Shown one piece after another: positions 51,991 to 64,000 of a DNA stretch of 64,000 bases (position 1 is its first letter; every line of letters starts with the position of its first letter). The stretch is from contig CM038912.1 of the NCBI GenBank assembly GCA_021904315.1, forward strand, positions 10,503,061 to 10,567,060, in the 5' to 3' direction. Both the position numbers and the translations under genes were made by a program. This DNA comes from Sphagnum magellanicum. Taxonomy: Eukaryota > Streptophyta > Sphagnopsida > Sphagnales > Sphagnaceae. Under the pieces are notes generated by a model. That model did not search any database. It saw nothing but the letters and a program-made list of their open reading frames with translations, and had not been told where the DNA came from.

Positions 51991-52461
51991 AAACACTAAA
52001 AGCATGGCATATGCTGATGGATTGGAATAACTAGCATTGATAAACTTTCTTTTAACACAATTTTACATTCAAATGGACTTGAACGAAAAAGAATAGTTGT
52101 AGAAGATTGAATACCTTTTTGTAGATGCAATTTTCATATTCACATATCCACTTGAATTGAAATGAAGTAATATAGGATTGAATATCAATTTGTAGCTACA
52201 ATTTTCATGTTGTGGCACCTTTCACTAACATTGGGTAGCAAGGTACACCTTGAGGTTGTGGCGATGTTGCTCCCTAAAAGCTTTTTGCCTTCAATGTGAA
52301 CATTGTATTCAAATTACTATTGTAATCCATTTGTGTTCAATGCATCCTCTTGTAGAGCTTCAAATTGAATAAGTCACATGAAGTCCTCAACATCCATTTC
52401 TCTTTTCCCAAGGATCGAATTATGGAGGAAACAACAAGCATTGAACATATTAGGTGAAATA

Positions 52462-53251
52462 TTAATATGCAACTTTGTTTTTTTTCAAAAAAATTTTAAA
52501 GGTTTGTTTCAATATACCAAACGCATTTATTGACCTATCATGCATGTGTTTATGATTGTACAAAATTTCCAAAACTAAATGATGTTCTCCATTTTCTTTG
52601 TGCAATGTTGTGAGCCAAGGAAGTAATGGATAGCCTTTATCTCTAAGGAGATAAGGTGGCAACCCATCTTGTGAACCTATTACCATATAAAAAAAGCTCC
52701 CTTGCAATGCACATCTATACAACCAAGATTTCTTCAAAATTTGACTATCATTCACATTACCACATACACATTAGTAAATCTTTTTGGATGTCAACCACAA
52801 CTTGGGCAACAATATTATAACCTTTGGTCTTGTGGTAGTAGTAGTCTTCGGCAAAAGCACCGGAAAGTTTTGTTATGGCAATGTGACTGTCATCAATAGC
52901 ATCCACAACACTTGGCATAACACACCAATTTTTGAACTTTGTCATCACATCTTGCATCCTATGGCCCATAGGCCAAATCTTAAATCTTTTGAACACAATT
53001 TTGATTGGCCTGACCACTTTTCAAAGCACAAGAGCTATAATGGATCTCCCAATGGCAAACAATTCACTATAAGCCAAAATGTTTCCACCTTGTGCAAGCT
53101 TGTAGATTGCACACCAAACTTCAATTTCAACAAGAATAACCTTTCTATACTTGGTATCATATTTTGCTAACAAAGGTCTCACATGTTTACAAATGTCCAT
53201 AAAAGTTTCTTTTTGACATTCAAAAATGTTAGATCCATTTATTGGTATCAT
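52462..53251 (-). pseudogene. PIF/Harbinger (ALP1/HARBI1-like) DDE transposase remnant
   Basis: Minus-strand fragments line up with the nuclease of PIF/Harbinger transposons: an N-terminal part (KYDTKYRKVILVE, CAIYKLAQGG), then AIDDSHIAITKLSGAFAEDY with the first catalytic aspartate region, KTKGYNIVAQVVVD, NDSQILKKS, LRDKGYPLLPWL, and NAFGILKQTFKIF. The final acidic residue, expected in an ERAFGRLK-like motif, is replaced (SINAFGILK). In-frame stops occur after ALVL (about 53021) and after LLMCMW (about 52757), the second with a frameshift. The transposase is therefore dead. It converges on ORF1; terminal inverted repeats were not identified. Confidence 0.82.
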
Positions 53252-54639
53252 ATTCTATCAACAAAAAGTGGTTAAACTAAGTTATTGATCGAGACTTCAC
53301 CCAATGGCCAAGCTTTTCACCAATTATTAACAAGGTACAAGAAATCATGCAATCACACAATGTTACAAACATCCTTAATTCTCGAAGAATCTATTACAAA
53401 TCTACACCAACTCTTCATCTAGCAAACTTGAATCAATGATGAACCTCGGTGTCTCCTGCAAGCCTTTGATCAAAAGTGCAAAAGTACCCAACAATAGTGA
53501 CCAAGCATATGGGTTAATTTTTTAGATGCACAGAAAGAAACCTATAAATTTTTGGCATGAAAGTTTTAGAATCTACACATATTTTTTAAACAAAATCCTT
53601 TGACAATCGTAATACACAAGGAACAAAGACAAAGTTTCATATTTTCAAAAGCAATAAAGATAAAACTTCATATCTACATTTTTAGCTAAACTTTCTTTTA
53701 GGTTCTTAATTTTAACTAGCAATGAAATGGAAAAAGATAATTGCAAAGTGCATATCTTGTGAAGAAAGTCCAATGTAGGGTTACTTAATGCCAAGTGCCC
53801 TTATCTTCAAGTCTTTTCACTAGAACTATACTGCCTTATCACAAAATTTGGCAACGTTTCTAGCATTCACACATTTTGTGGCTTCTTAGTTTGTTGTTGT
53901 CAAGTGAAATGAAACTTTCAAGAGGTAACATACAACAACAAATGGACGCCTCAGGACCATACATATTTTCACTTGTTTGCAAGAGATTAAGACACCAATG
54001 CAAGCTCACAAACAAAAAAATGTCACAAGGCATAAAAGAGACAAGAAAAATAAAATAAAATTCCCAACACAAAGCTCATTCAAGATGCCAAAATTCACAA
54101 GGTGGAGTTCTTCCAAGGATTGTAATTCTAACAAAACTCACCAACAATCTAATTTGTCACTATAAAATTCTTTGTTGCAAACAATTTTTTTGCCGCAAAT
54201 ATCTCTGCTACAAAAAATCTTTGTCACAAGTTCTTGGCCATAATCTCTACTGCAAAACTCCTAGTTGTTTATTAGCTAGTGCACACTGTGAAGCTCCAAA
54301 TGCAAACTTACATACAACAAAACATAAAATATAAAGCTCCAACAAAAAGAATGGGATTAAATTAAAAATATATATATTTACCTCACGGAGGTCTAGACTA
54401 ATTTCCATTTTTGGTTGATGATGATATGTTCGTAGCTACCACTCGAGCTTTAATGTGGACAACAAAATATTAAACGTTAATTATTTAGTGTGTTTCATGA
54501 TGACAAACATTGACAACCAAATTACATAGCCCTAATGTATTGTTAAAGACAATGTTAGCATTACAGCCAAACACTAGTTGTGGCATGTCCTTATATAGGT
54601 AGGAGAGAAGAACACAACTTTCAACAAAGCATACAGGAT

Positions 54640-54915
54640 AATAATTGTGATGCTATTGACAACTACCTACTAACGACTCTCAAGCTGGTTGTTGGTAGGT
54701 AGGTATTAAAAACAGCCTTTACCCATGTATAAATTATAAACCATCCTAGTAGTTACTTTTTTTTGGACATATCTAACTATTTATGAGACCTATGTCCTAC
54801 AGAATTGGTCACCAAGTTGAAACCAAATATGAACTCAGTTGAAGTTCATCCACAACTGAGTAATAAGGGTCATCCAGTGGATGGTGTATTGGTGGGTGCT
54901 GGTTCACTGGGGCCC
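54640..54915 (+). repeat. Interspersed repeat family A, copy 2 (MITE-like)
   Basis: Reverse-complement partner of 18541-18800. One end reads GGTGGGTGCTGGTTCACTGG. Internally it has CTACCTACTAAC and GTTGGTAGGTAGG, which can form a hairpin, then GAGACCTATGTCCTACAGAA and GAACTCAGTTGAAGTTCATC. No coding capacity. Confidence 0.75.
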
Positions 54916-56309
54916 TACTCTTTTTCCCGCCTTCCTTCCATAGCAAAGTTACTGCTGTGTATTGAAGCTTAATAAGGCTTTTAAGGTGAGTTTTAACATT
55001 ATCCATGGATGCTCCATTTCAAAACTTTAGGCCAAAATTAGCCCCCTCCTGCCCCTCAATGCCCACCTCGAGTGAGTGTCCATTTTCCAAACCTAAATCC
55101 TGGATTGTTGGATTTCACCACTGGTATGCTAAGGCAATGCACCGACCACCGTCCTCTTTAATCCTGGTTTTGAAATTTCCACAATTTGTATGGGTTGTGA
55201 AGATTGTGCATGAACTGACTTCAAGTTGTGCGTCAACATTATCCAAACCAACTCACCCCCCAACCCCCCCCCCCCCTCCTCACCAGTGAATTTTTCTTTT
55301 AGCAAAAAATCGCCAAAAGGTGATACAGTTTTCTGAAAAACAAAATGTTTTGTCACAAATATCTTTTCTTTGGAATCGCCTAAAAAGGACAGAAATTTTA
55401 TTTTTTTTCGTGGAGGGTGTGGCTACATTTATGGCTACTGGCTACAGTTTTAAGAGTTCCTTGAAATAATGTGGTCGGTTGAGTCAAAGTCGGCCGAGGG
55501 ATGCTCAACGTGCTCCATAATGAAATTGAAAAAAATAACCACTGTAACTTCCCACCCTCAAGAGAAAACAAAGTCCAACAAGAGTGGCTATAGTCAGAGG
55601 TTTAGTCTTGGAATGTTGAATTTCAACTCCAATCAGATTGTGAGTTGGGTTGGCTAGTGTGATCCAAGAACAACTTCAATCATGCTTGTTGAATTAAGGC
55701 AGTGAGTGCATCACCATTGGTCCTTTACTCCGGGTCTTGAAATATATGCACAATTTGCACCAGCAGGGAAATACCACAGATGAACTAAGTCTTATTACCA
55801 TTACATGTTATACGTATGGACTTGTCCTCTACGTTGAAAAAGATGTACAGGGTGAAAGAATGTGGAAAATCAGTGTCCTTTTGGTACTGAGTAGGTTTCA
55901 AATATACCATCCAGGACGTGTTATTTGTGAGTACATGTATGGAAGACTTTTTCGAAAATTTGATATTAGTTAGATGTATACCATAGTAGTCCCTTGGTAG
56001 GTTCCACACTAATTATATTATTTGTAAAAATGTTAAAGCTTTTTTGTAAAAAAAATTTTCTCAGAGAAAATTATTTTTGTGAAGAGAAGTATAATTCTAA
56101 GAATTTTTTCAAGAAAATTAAAATTTTTTGAACATGGAATCTTCAAAATTAACCAATTATTTGACAAACATGTGTTGAATCTGCCCTTGAACTTCCGTAT
56201 ATGTCAATTTCATGTTGTTCCTCACAGTAGTAGTATAGGTAAGAGGAATTTCATTTCTCCTATTAGGGATTTAGCAGTTATTGAATATTGTATATGTAAA
56301 AGCAAAACA

Positions 56310-56425
56310 GCAGACCCAACCTGACAAGCCATTGGCACCCCAAAGTCAAGCTCATATTGTCGGAGGCCTCACAGGAGTTTCGCCTGCACATCACTGGGTT
56401 TGAACTTTTGAACCCAGAACCTTTT
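56310..56425 (-). repeat. Short interspersed repeat family B, copy 1
   Basis: Reverse-complement match to about 59545-59655. Shared words on the reverse strand are GTTCAAACCCAGT, GAAACTC, GAGCTTGACTT and CCAATGGCTTGTCAGGT. The GGTTCAAA core faintly resembles a tRNA-type B box, so a SINE fragment is possible but unproven. Confidence 0.6.
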
Positions 56426-57389
56426 GTAATCCCAGGGGTGATGGCTATTATATATTAAATCTATAAAAAGTGTACCAGAGTTCCATATGATGAATTGAAT
56501 TTGTTTTAAAACCTTGAAAAAATGCTTTAATGTTGAGTATCAATAATAGTTAAGTTGCTAACAATAGTCAAATTATACAAAGTTTGAGACTTCCTACTAC
56601 ATCATACAACCTGACAAGCATGTCACTTTCTTTACTTTAGGACTAGATGAATTGTAACTTTCAAATATATATTGTAACTTATATGGCTTATATCAGGTGC
56701 ATAATGAAAAAAAAAGGAAATTATTGAGATTTTAATTATGTGCAAAATTCAATACTTATCTCATAGGGTCTAGGTTTGAGTGCATTGCCTCAAGTTATAA
56801 TAGGGGCAACATTATATTAAGAGTATCTAGTATTTTATTTTTTTATTTTTTTATATTATAAATTTAACATGTGACAAATTAATAATGAAAATCATGAAAT
56901 TTGTTCATTCATAAGTTTGTACATTTTACGCACAAATATTATATATTGATAATATATTTAACACACAAATAAATATGTTGATAAATAAAATATAAATCTA
57001 TGAATGAACAAATGTCATATAAATTTTGTATCTTTCAATAAGTTTATGTGTCAAATTTTCAATGTACAATATTAATGTGTTAAATATAAAAATTATGAAT
57101 GAACTAATGTTACACGATTTACATTTTTAAATTGTGAGATGCTAAATTTTTGATGTACACAAAATTTCCAGTAAAAGTCAAGGCCAAGGTTGAACTCAAA
57201 TCAATCATTGTTATTGGCAATCAGCCTCAAAGGCTTCACATTAGGAGTCAAGGTTGAAAGAGAAAACAATTTTTTAAATCTATCACTTTATGGCCTTGAC
57301 CTGGCCCAAAGGCAGAAAAAAAAATACCTATCAACTTGGGAGGTCAATTTGCAATCCTTTGGGGCCATTGTGAACAAGCACCCAAGTTG

Positions 57390-57760
57390 GTACCTTCACC
57401 ATTTTTTTTTTAGTGAGGTCTTTTAATGGCCATACTAAGTCCGAAAAACGTCAGATTCCAAGTCAGAGACCCTGATGTATTCTAAGCATGAGGAATTAAG
57501 AATATTTAGAAATAATTTAAATGAAATCTGGTATTTGTACCATGGTACCAACATGGGTGCTGGTTCACCCAAGGCCCAAACACACTGGTACCTTCACCTT
57601 CTTGAGTGAGGCCTCATACCCCAGAAATGTTAGATTTTGATTCAGAGACCCAATTTAGTCTAAGTGAGGGATATTCATATCATTTACTAGAAAATTAAAT
57701 GAAATTTGGAATTTTTAGTTTTTTCCATGGTTTTCTAGGTGCTGGTTCACCAAAGGCCAA
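57390..57760. repeat. Tandem pair of about 195-bp and 175-bp units
   Basis: Both units begin GGTACCTTCACC, continue with AGTGAGG, a TCAGAGACCC segment and AAATGAAAT, and end with GGTGCTGGTTCACC followed by AAGGCC. The end resembles the terminus of repeat family A (GGTGCTGGTTCAC), linking the two families. Confidence 0.75.
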
Positions 57761-59544
57761 TGAGTCGTGGTCACTACTTTTTTATTTTGGGCTTCTTGGG
57801 GTGGGTAAGTGAATGCTGGCTGGAGGGTTTTTCTTCCTGTCTTAAAAGAACCAACACATCTAACTGTGTTATGTTTTCGGAGTCCGCCTTAACCTCATTA
57901 AAATTTTGGCCTCAAAAGTGGATGGCACCTTAAGTGTAAGTTTGCTCAAAATGAGGAACCTTACACATATTATTTGTCCTATCCTCTCCATTTGTGAAAG
58001 AAAACTCTATCGGTTCTTTACTAGGGGCAAGAACTTCCAAGAGATCTGTCTTGGGAATGAGGACACATGCAATGTGGGACCCAAGTGCAGGAGCCAAATT
58101 CCCAGAGCTGTACCCAGAGATTGAAATTTCATGCCCAATGTTCCAAAAGAATTGGTGATGGGCCAACTAATGTGGGTCCTTTTTAAAAAAAATAAAAATA
58201 AAATTGTGGGTCTAATTAATAAAATTAAGGAATAAACAGAACTTAGGAGTATAAAGCTGGTTTTTCCTAATTTTTTAGTCACCTGCCACTTCATCATATT
58301 CCACAATTCGTGTCCTGAATTCATTTGTAGAGATGTTGAAATTTTCAAAAACTACTTTTTCCCCATAAAAACAAAACTTTGTGAACTTAAATTTTTAAAT
58401 TTTTTTTGAAATATTCAACAATATTTCATTTGGACATGGAATCTTCAAATTTAATTAATTATTTGATTGACATCTGTTGAAGTCACTCATGTGCTATGTT
58501 ATTTAAACCTACCACTTTGGGTCGGCTGAGCAGTGAGTTAGTGCTCACTGCTTTTGCTTGTGGGTCTCTTGGTGTGGGTAAGTAAATGCTGGCAGCTGAG
58601 GGTTTCTCTCCCTGTTGGAAAGAACCAATAAATAGAGTTTTGAAGTATTTTTTAAGGGGTTGTTGATGGCCCATCAAGGAAGATTTCTCCTATCCTCTCA
58701 AACAAGGGATGTGTCACACTGTGGCCTTGCCGTTTACGATTAAAGGTATCTTAAGGCAAAAGAAGAATTATGAAAACTCAAATATTTCACCATGCAAAAA
58801 TAAAATCTTCAAAAAATCCTCGAAAAGAAACCCAAAAAATCCTTCAATAGATTGCTACGTATTGCCTACTTATTACAATTAAGGTAGGATCCCAAGACTT
58901 GAGATTGTAGCTTCTTTGTCCTGTCCTGGAGGAAGAGGACAAAATCCCATACATTGCACTAAAGCTCCCAAGAGTAGTAGCTGGCAGCTGGAAGCAACCC
59001 GTGCGCGTACGGGTCCCGGAAGTTTTCTTTGGCTTTGCGCCAGCGTACCGTGAAACAAACGAAAGCCAAGAAAATCAACGCCATGGACTAGGTGTAGTGT
59101 AGCGTAATTGCTTGGCAATTAATTTCTGGCAACCGCGTTGCTGCCCCTACATGTGGCCTAGGAGCAAAAGCTTGAGTTCGTTGCCCCTGTTGCTGGTGAC
59201 CAAAATCTCCAACGTGTTCTCTGCCGTGTCGAGATCCTTCGCCCACTCCAGTCTTCCACCCCGACGGATGGATGGATGAATGAATAACGATCGTGCCCAT
59301 GGGCCTTCTGGATTGCCATCCACGAAAAGAGACTGTGTGGATGTAAAATAATGCAACATTTTTCTAGGGCAGGCTGTGGGTAAATCATGTGTGAATGCCC
59401 AGCATGACTTGGTGCATTGGATCCTTAGAGAAAGGCCAGAGTCATTTAGAGAGGGTTTGAGACCAGACACTGAAAAAGAAAGATGCACCAGACAAGAAGA
59501 GAAGAGGAGGATGAATCCGATTCTGGGTCCCCGGGACCTCAAAA

Positions 59545-59655
59545 AGGGTTGTGGGTTCAAACTTCAAACCCAGTGGAGTGTAGGTGAAACTCATGTCAGC
59601 CCTCTGCTAATGAGCTTGACTTGGGGCAGTCAATGGCTTGTCAGGTCAGGTGTGT
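59545..59655 (+). repeat. Short interspersed repeat family B, copy 2
   Basis: Direct-strand partner of 56310-56425, with GGGTTCAAACTTCAAACCCA near its left end and CAATGGCTTGTCAGGT at its right end. The first of these is itself a small hairpin. Confidence 0.6.
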
Positions 59656-59724
59656 CGTTGTGCTTCTAAGCAAAAGAAAAGAAAAAGGAGGATTAAGAGA
59701 AAGCTCGGGAATAGTAAAAGAGTT

Positions 59725-59935
59725 TGACAGTCATAGGTGAGAACATGATAAGGAAAGCAGTCTTGTTTAGGGTGAGGAAGAAATGGAGCCAACATGTTGT
59801 GCTGCACAAGAGAAGAAGATAAAAGAGAATGAAGAGAAGGCTTAGGAGTAGAGACAGAATGTGGGAATTAAAGGTGAGAACATGAAAAGGAAAGGAGTCA
59901 TTATTTTGGGTGAGGAAGAAAAGGAGCCAACATAT
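59725..59935. repeat. Two copies of a 60-bp repeat about 150 bp apart
   Basis: GGTGAGAACATGA, AAGGAAAG and GGTGAGGAAGAAA followed by GGAGCCAACAT occur in the same order near 59734 and 59872. Purine-rich; no coding potential seen. Confidence 0.75.
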
Positions 59936-61946
59936 CTCACTTCTCTTGTCTGTAGTGCAACACTTGACCATAAAATCTGTGTCATTCTTTCTTGGCTCTC
60001 ATGACTTGGAGAAGACTTGCTAAACCCCTTCAATCTCTATCAACAACAATGGAAGGATGAGACGTTTGCTCTTGGTTTCATGATAAACTTCTTTTGCACA
60101 AATTTGCTTTTTGAAGGCACACTTTTTAGCTTATTGAATATTTTTTAGTCATTTCTTACATGGAAGAACTTTAATTTTAACCCCTCTAAACCTCATTTCA
60201 TGGGTTGAGATTTTATTTTTATTTTTATTTTATTTTCATATGGACAAGATTGGTGTTTTAGCTATTTTGAAGGTCCATAATAATCATGGAGTATCTTCTT
60301 TCAATTTTTCCAAAAGGTTTTTGTCTCCTCCCTAATAACATGGAGACTTTTGTCACACCACATTTTAGTCCTTTTATGTTTGCCTTTCTAAGTTATGATG
60401 TTGCATCCCATGTCCAATCCATTGCTTTCGATATTCCAACATTATTTATTTCCCTCACATGTTAGTGGCAAATGTTTCAATGGTTGTGCTTCGGAAAGGA
60501 GGTGGCTATTTGGGGTGTGGAATGTGGGGGTGTGTGGGTGTGGTCGGGGTGTGCACAACTTTACAAAGATTTCACATGTTAACATGGAAAACAACTTTGC
60601 ACCTATGTGTGTTAATGTGGTTCCACATGGTGTTGAAGTGGTGTTGATGTGGCAAGATGGTGATGTGGCAATGGGTGGCAGGGCATTGATGTGATAGGGT
60701 GATGACACGGAAAATTTCACATGTCAAAATTGTTAATGTGGCAAAGGGGGACATGCATTAATGTGGCACAATTATGACATGGTGTTAAAATAGTAAATTG
60801 ACCATTTGGTGGTTGAAGGCTCAATGTAACCATAGTACATTGTTGATGTGGATGGCAATCCACATCACTCAAAAAGTAAAAAGATTCAAACACCATGGGA
60901 ACATTACATTCCCACATGGGAATGTTATGTCATTTGGCATGGGAACATCAAATTTTGAAGTGGGAACATTCGACTGCTTATAAAGATGTTCAAGGTCACT
61001 TTTGGGAGCTAAGGATTTGGTTCCAAGCTATGATTTAAAACTTGCCAATTGGCTATCTCATCATCTTTATATTTGGATTTAAAAAAGGTTGGAGGTTTTT
61101 AAGAATTCATTGTCGATGTCAAAGGTTGTGTTGAAAGAATTGAATGTGAAAATGAAAATTTTGCATTGCACCTTAAATTAGGTTTACTTTTGCTAATAAT
61201 GATTTCACATTTTTTAATTTCCTTTTTTGGACATTATTTTACTTTGTTTGTCATCAATTGACCTTAAGGTTATGGTGAATCATAAAATATTGTTGAGCTT
61301 CACAACAACAAAAAACCCTAAAGCAAAGTAGATTCATAATAATGGCAAGTTTTGGGGGGAGCGGTGGGTTTTGAAAGTATGAACGTCATATTTAGTATTT
61401 GATTGTTTATTGCTTTGTCGGTGGCTTTTTCACATTTAAGTTTTGAAATAACACTTTCAAGGTTTGATTTTCTATGGTTTTTTTGGTTTTGCACGAATTT
61501 GTTATTTTCAGTGACTTTTTTTTCACCTCTTTTTAGTTTGTGTTAATATCGCCTTTGAGGACCTACTAAATACCAACAACCAATGGATGAATTTACTTGC
61601 CAGAAAAAAAATTTAAAAAATAAAAATGAAAGAAAAACAAACAAAGGACCCAAGGCCCCAACATAATAAATAAAGAGAATAGTGGAAATGATTTCTTTGG
61701 AATTTATAGAAAGGTAGTACCGCATGTAGCAAACCTCAAAAATGACATTTAAAAACACCTAGAAAGGATTTACAAACCATGTTACCACCAATGTTGCCTT
61801 ACTTACAATATGTAGATTACCACTTACTTTTAAGTACTTACAAAAGTAATTTGAAGCCCATGGCAATGCATTTCCTCCTTTTATAGCCAATTTCAGTGGC
61901 CATAAAAAATCCTACTTCCATTACTTCTTAAATCTAAAAAATGACA

Positions 61947-61972
61947 ATATATATATATATATATATATATAT
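61947..61972. repeat. TA dinucleotide microsatellite
   Basis: About 13 uninterrupted TA units in AT-rich intergenic DNA. Confidence 0.92.
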
Positions 61973-63399
61973 GGTAATTTTACACTAAAAATCCACATTC
62001 CTCATTCCCAACAAGCAAGTATAACAAGAGGTTTCCCCCCTACTAAAAAACCTTCATTAACTTCTTCCTTAACTTCTTTTATAAGTACACCTCTATTTCC
62101 TCCTCCCAACCACACCACACAAGAATGATGGTGAAAAAGGAATCCCCTCAATGATTTCCCCATTGTCCAAAACCTCATTTTCTCCTACTTTATTGGCCTC
62201 CATCTTAATCTTCTCCTAAGTTAAGTGAAGTGGTAATGTAGTGTTACTTCCTCCTTCTAGAATTATTTGAATTTAATAATTTCACTACCTAGGTAATTAG
62301 GAAGCAATAAATGCCCTCACTTACCACTAATAATTAGTGATTATCAAAATATCATTTACATTTATTCATTTTAAGTTAATTTTCCCATTAACCATTATGA
62401 GAAATCACATTCATTAAAACCACACTACTCTCCAACTAAAATTTTAAAAACAACTCATATACAACTATTGTGCGACTATCTCTTGGGTATTACAACTAGT
62501 CTATAATTATCCCCCTAAAAATATGGTGTATTAATAAATAAATAAATAAATTATCATGTCAAAAAATTAGTTAGTTGTATTATAATTGCAAGTGAGTTGA
62601 AAATAGGTCTTCTATATGATAATTTATACACATCATACATACATATGTAATCAATCATGTTTGATTTTTTAAGGAATTGCATTGTAATTGCATGTGACAA
62701 CTACTTTATAATTATTGTAAATGTGCTACTAAAACAACAATTATGTTACAACTAGATACAATGTACATACATGTGATCATGCCATGTGTTCACATTTTCA
62801 CCACGCATTATGGAATGCATTTGCAACTAGTTTTCAATCATGATCCCCATTGATACAATTAATACAACCACTAGTGCACCATTACTAAAGTACTACTATT
62901 CAACTATGTTATGACTATAATACAATTACTTGTAATTTAAGAAATATACATATTCATTAGTTATTTATATTGTCATCATATTTATTTCATTTTGAGTGAT
63001 TTAAAATGTTATGCGAGCGCTACCTCAAGCTTTAAAACTCATCTTTCAAATGTAAAGGAAAAGGAGTAATGAAAAAATAGCAAGAATAAAAATAAGTTTT
63101 CCAACTTTCAAAACATTTTTTTTTTAAATAAAAATCTTTGGACCCCTCCTACTTTCAAACCTCACAATTTTCTTATTCATTTTAAATGATTTAAATGTTA
63201 TAGGGGTGCCACTTGAAGTTCTACAAATCATCTTTGAACTCTTATAACAATAAAGTAACATACAAGGATTTTCTTAGGTATTCAGGAATTGGCCTTTGTA
63301 ACATTTAGGGGTTTTTTTTTTGAGTTTTTGAGCCCCTCTCCTTTGAAGGGCCATAATTTTCTCAATTGTATTTCGTTTTTGACAATTTTTAATGCCCTA

Positions 63400-64000
63400 G
63401 ATGATGCGCTCCCAAGTCCCTAATTAGCCCCAAGTTGGGGCTAAGGTACTCAAGGTGCGAAATTGTGGGGGACTTAGGGCACGCTCCTAGCTCTCAACAC
63501 TAAAAGGGGTAGAAGGGCGTGTTGAAGCTCCGGGATGGGACTAGGAAGAGTGACGAGCTCGTCACTTACTCGAACCTACATCAAAACCAACCAACAAGTT
63601 GGTTAGTTCACATCCTAGAGCACCTTTGGTGCTAGGACAAACCACGAGCAATTCTGGACTCATTTGATTCACCACAGCCCGGACTCGGGGGAAGCCACCA
63701 CCTTCCCCCATATAATATACTTTGTGCCTCTCCACGGGACCCACATCCAAATGGTTTTTTGTCTCAGGACTCCCAAGGAGGAGTCCCGAAATTGTCCCGG
63801 TTTGGACTCCCAGGACTTTGAACAATCATACTTTTTTTCTCAAACTTCCGATTGGGATGAGGTCTAAAGCAAAGTTGTAGCTCTCCTCGAGAGCTTTCCA
63901 ATGGTGTGTCACACTTCACCTGCACGCACTAACGTCGGGTTGATTCCCGACTTTTAGTGGTCGGGAATCAAATTGCCAATTTGACTCCCGGCCCTTCTTT
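63400..64000. mobile_element. LTR-retrotransposon-like segment, truncated by window edge
   Basis: This stretch is clearly GC-richer than the preceding 3 kb. It contains AAAGTTGTAGCTCTC followed by GAGAGCTTTCCAATGG, a phrase I recall from LTRs of plant Ty3-type elements. It is dense in short inverted repeats: GTGACGAGCTCGTCAC at 63550-63565, GGACTCC/GGAGTCC near 63770-63785, and a perfect 10-bp stem (GATTCCCGAC) at 63942-63969. No LTR ends, primer-binding site or gag/pol frame is visible, so the assignment rests on sequence character only. Confidence 0.4.

Larger units (their letters stand above)
53252..64000. other. Gene-free repeat region
   Basis: No gene is recognised. Contents include repeat family A (54640-54915), a C-run near 55259-55276, a matched inverted pair (56310-56425 and 59545-59655), a roughly 195-bp tandem pair (57390-57760), paired 60-bp repeats (59725-59935), a TGATGTGG-rich block (60590-60800), a TA microsatellite (61947-61972), AT-rich DNA to about 63350, and an LTR-like segment at the end. 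Confidence 0.65.

Noticed and set aside
52757-53170. Plus-strand 128-codon frame opposite the transposase
   Set aside because: It is the antisense of the Harbinger transposase remnant, whose motifs read on the minus strand.

Overview
This window is nuclear DNA of a land plant. It is AT-rich and repeat-rich, and its genes are split by short introns (about 80 to 800 bp) with canonical GT/AG borders. The gene set (PsbS, a STRUBBELIG-type receptor kinase, a plant GATA factor, a plant MAPKKK) fixes the kingdom. The PsbS wording and the spacious gene layout suggest a seedless lineage (moss, liverwort, lycophyte or fern), but I cannot name a species.

Layout: (1) 98-2443 (+), the 3' part of a MAPKKK gene that runs in from the left edge. 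(2) 2444-11519, AT-rich intergenic DNA with two tandem-repeat arrays and a 150-bp inverted-repeat pair. (3) 11520-13952 (+), the regulatory beta subunit of protein kinase CK2. (4) 15474-16939 (+), the photoprotective thylakoid protein PsbS, with oddities in its transit peptide, first membrane helix and C-terminus. (5) 19969-21561 (-), a divergent CFAP20/BUG22-family gene whose N-terminus was pieced together from a 53-nt and a 32-nt exon. (6) 22742-23787 (-), mitochondrial ATP synthase subunit g. (7) 26602-29049 (+), a four-helix membrane protein of COPI-associated/TVP15 type. (8) 31072-32523 (-), a GATA zinc-finger transcription factor. (9) 38789-45795 (-), a 17-exon STRUBBELIG-RECEPTOR FAMILY leucine-rich-repeat pseudokinase. 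It is preceded by a decayed duplicate of its own first exon and part of its second. (10) 50640-53251, a degenerate PIF/Harbinger DNA transposon with convergent ORF1 and transposase remnants. (11) 53252-64000, gene-free repeats ending in a GC-richer stretch that resembles a retrotransposon LTR.

The genes serve unrelated housekeeping, photosynthetic, signalling and mitochondrial roles and do not form a pathway or cluster. I found no defence-like or otherwise clearly new multi-gene system. The most useful leads are the PsbS anomalies, the divergent CFAP20 gene, the duplicated SRF promoter/first-exon block, and a hairpin-bearing interspersed repeat family with copies near 18.6, 35.8 and 54.8 kb.

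Exon borders were read by eye from reading frame, splice consensus and family similarity. No alignment or database search was run.
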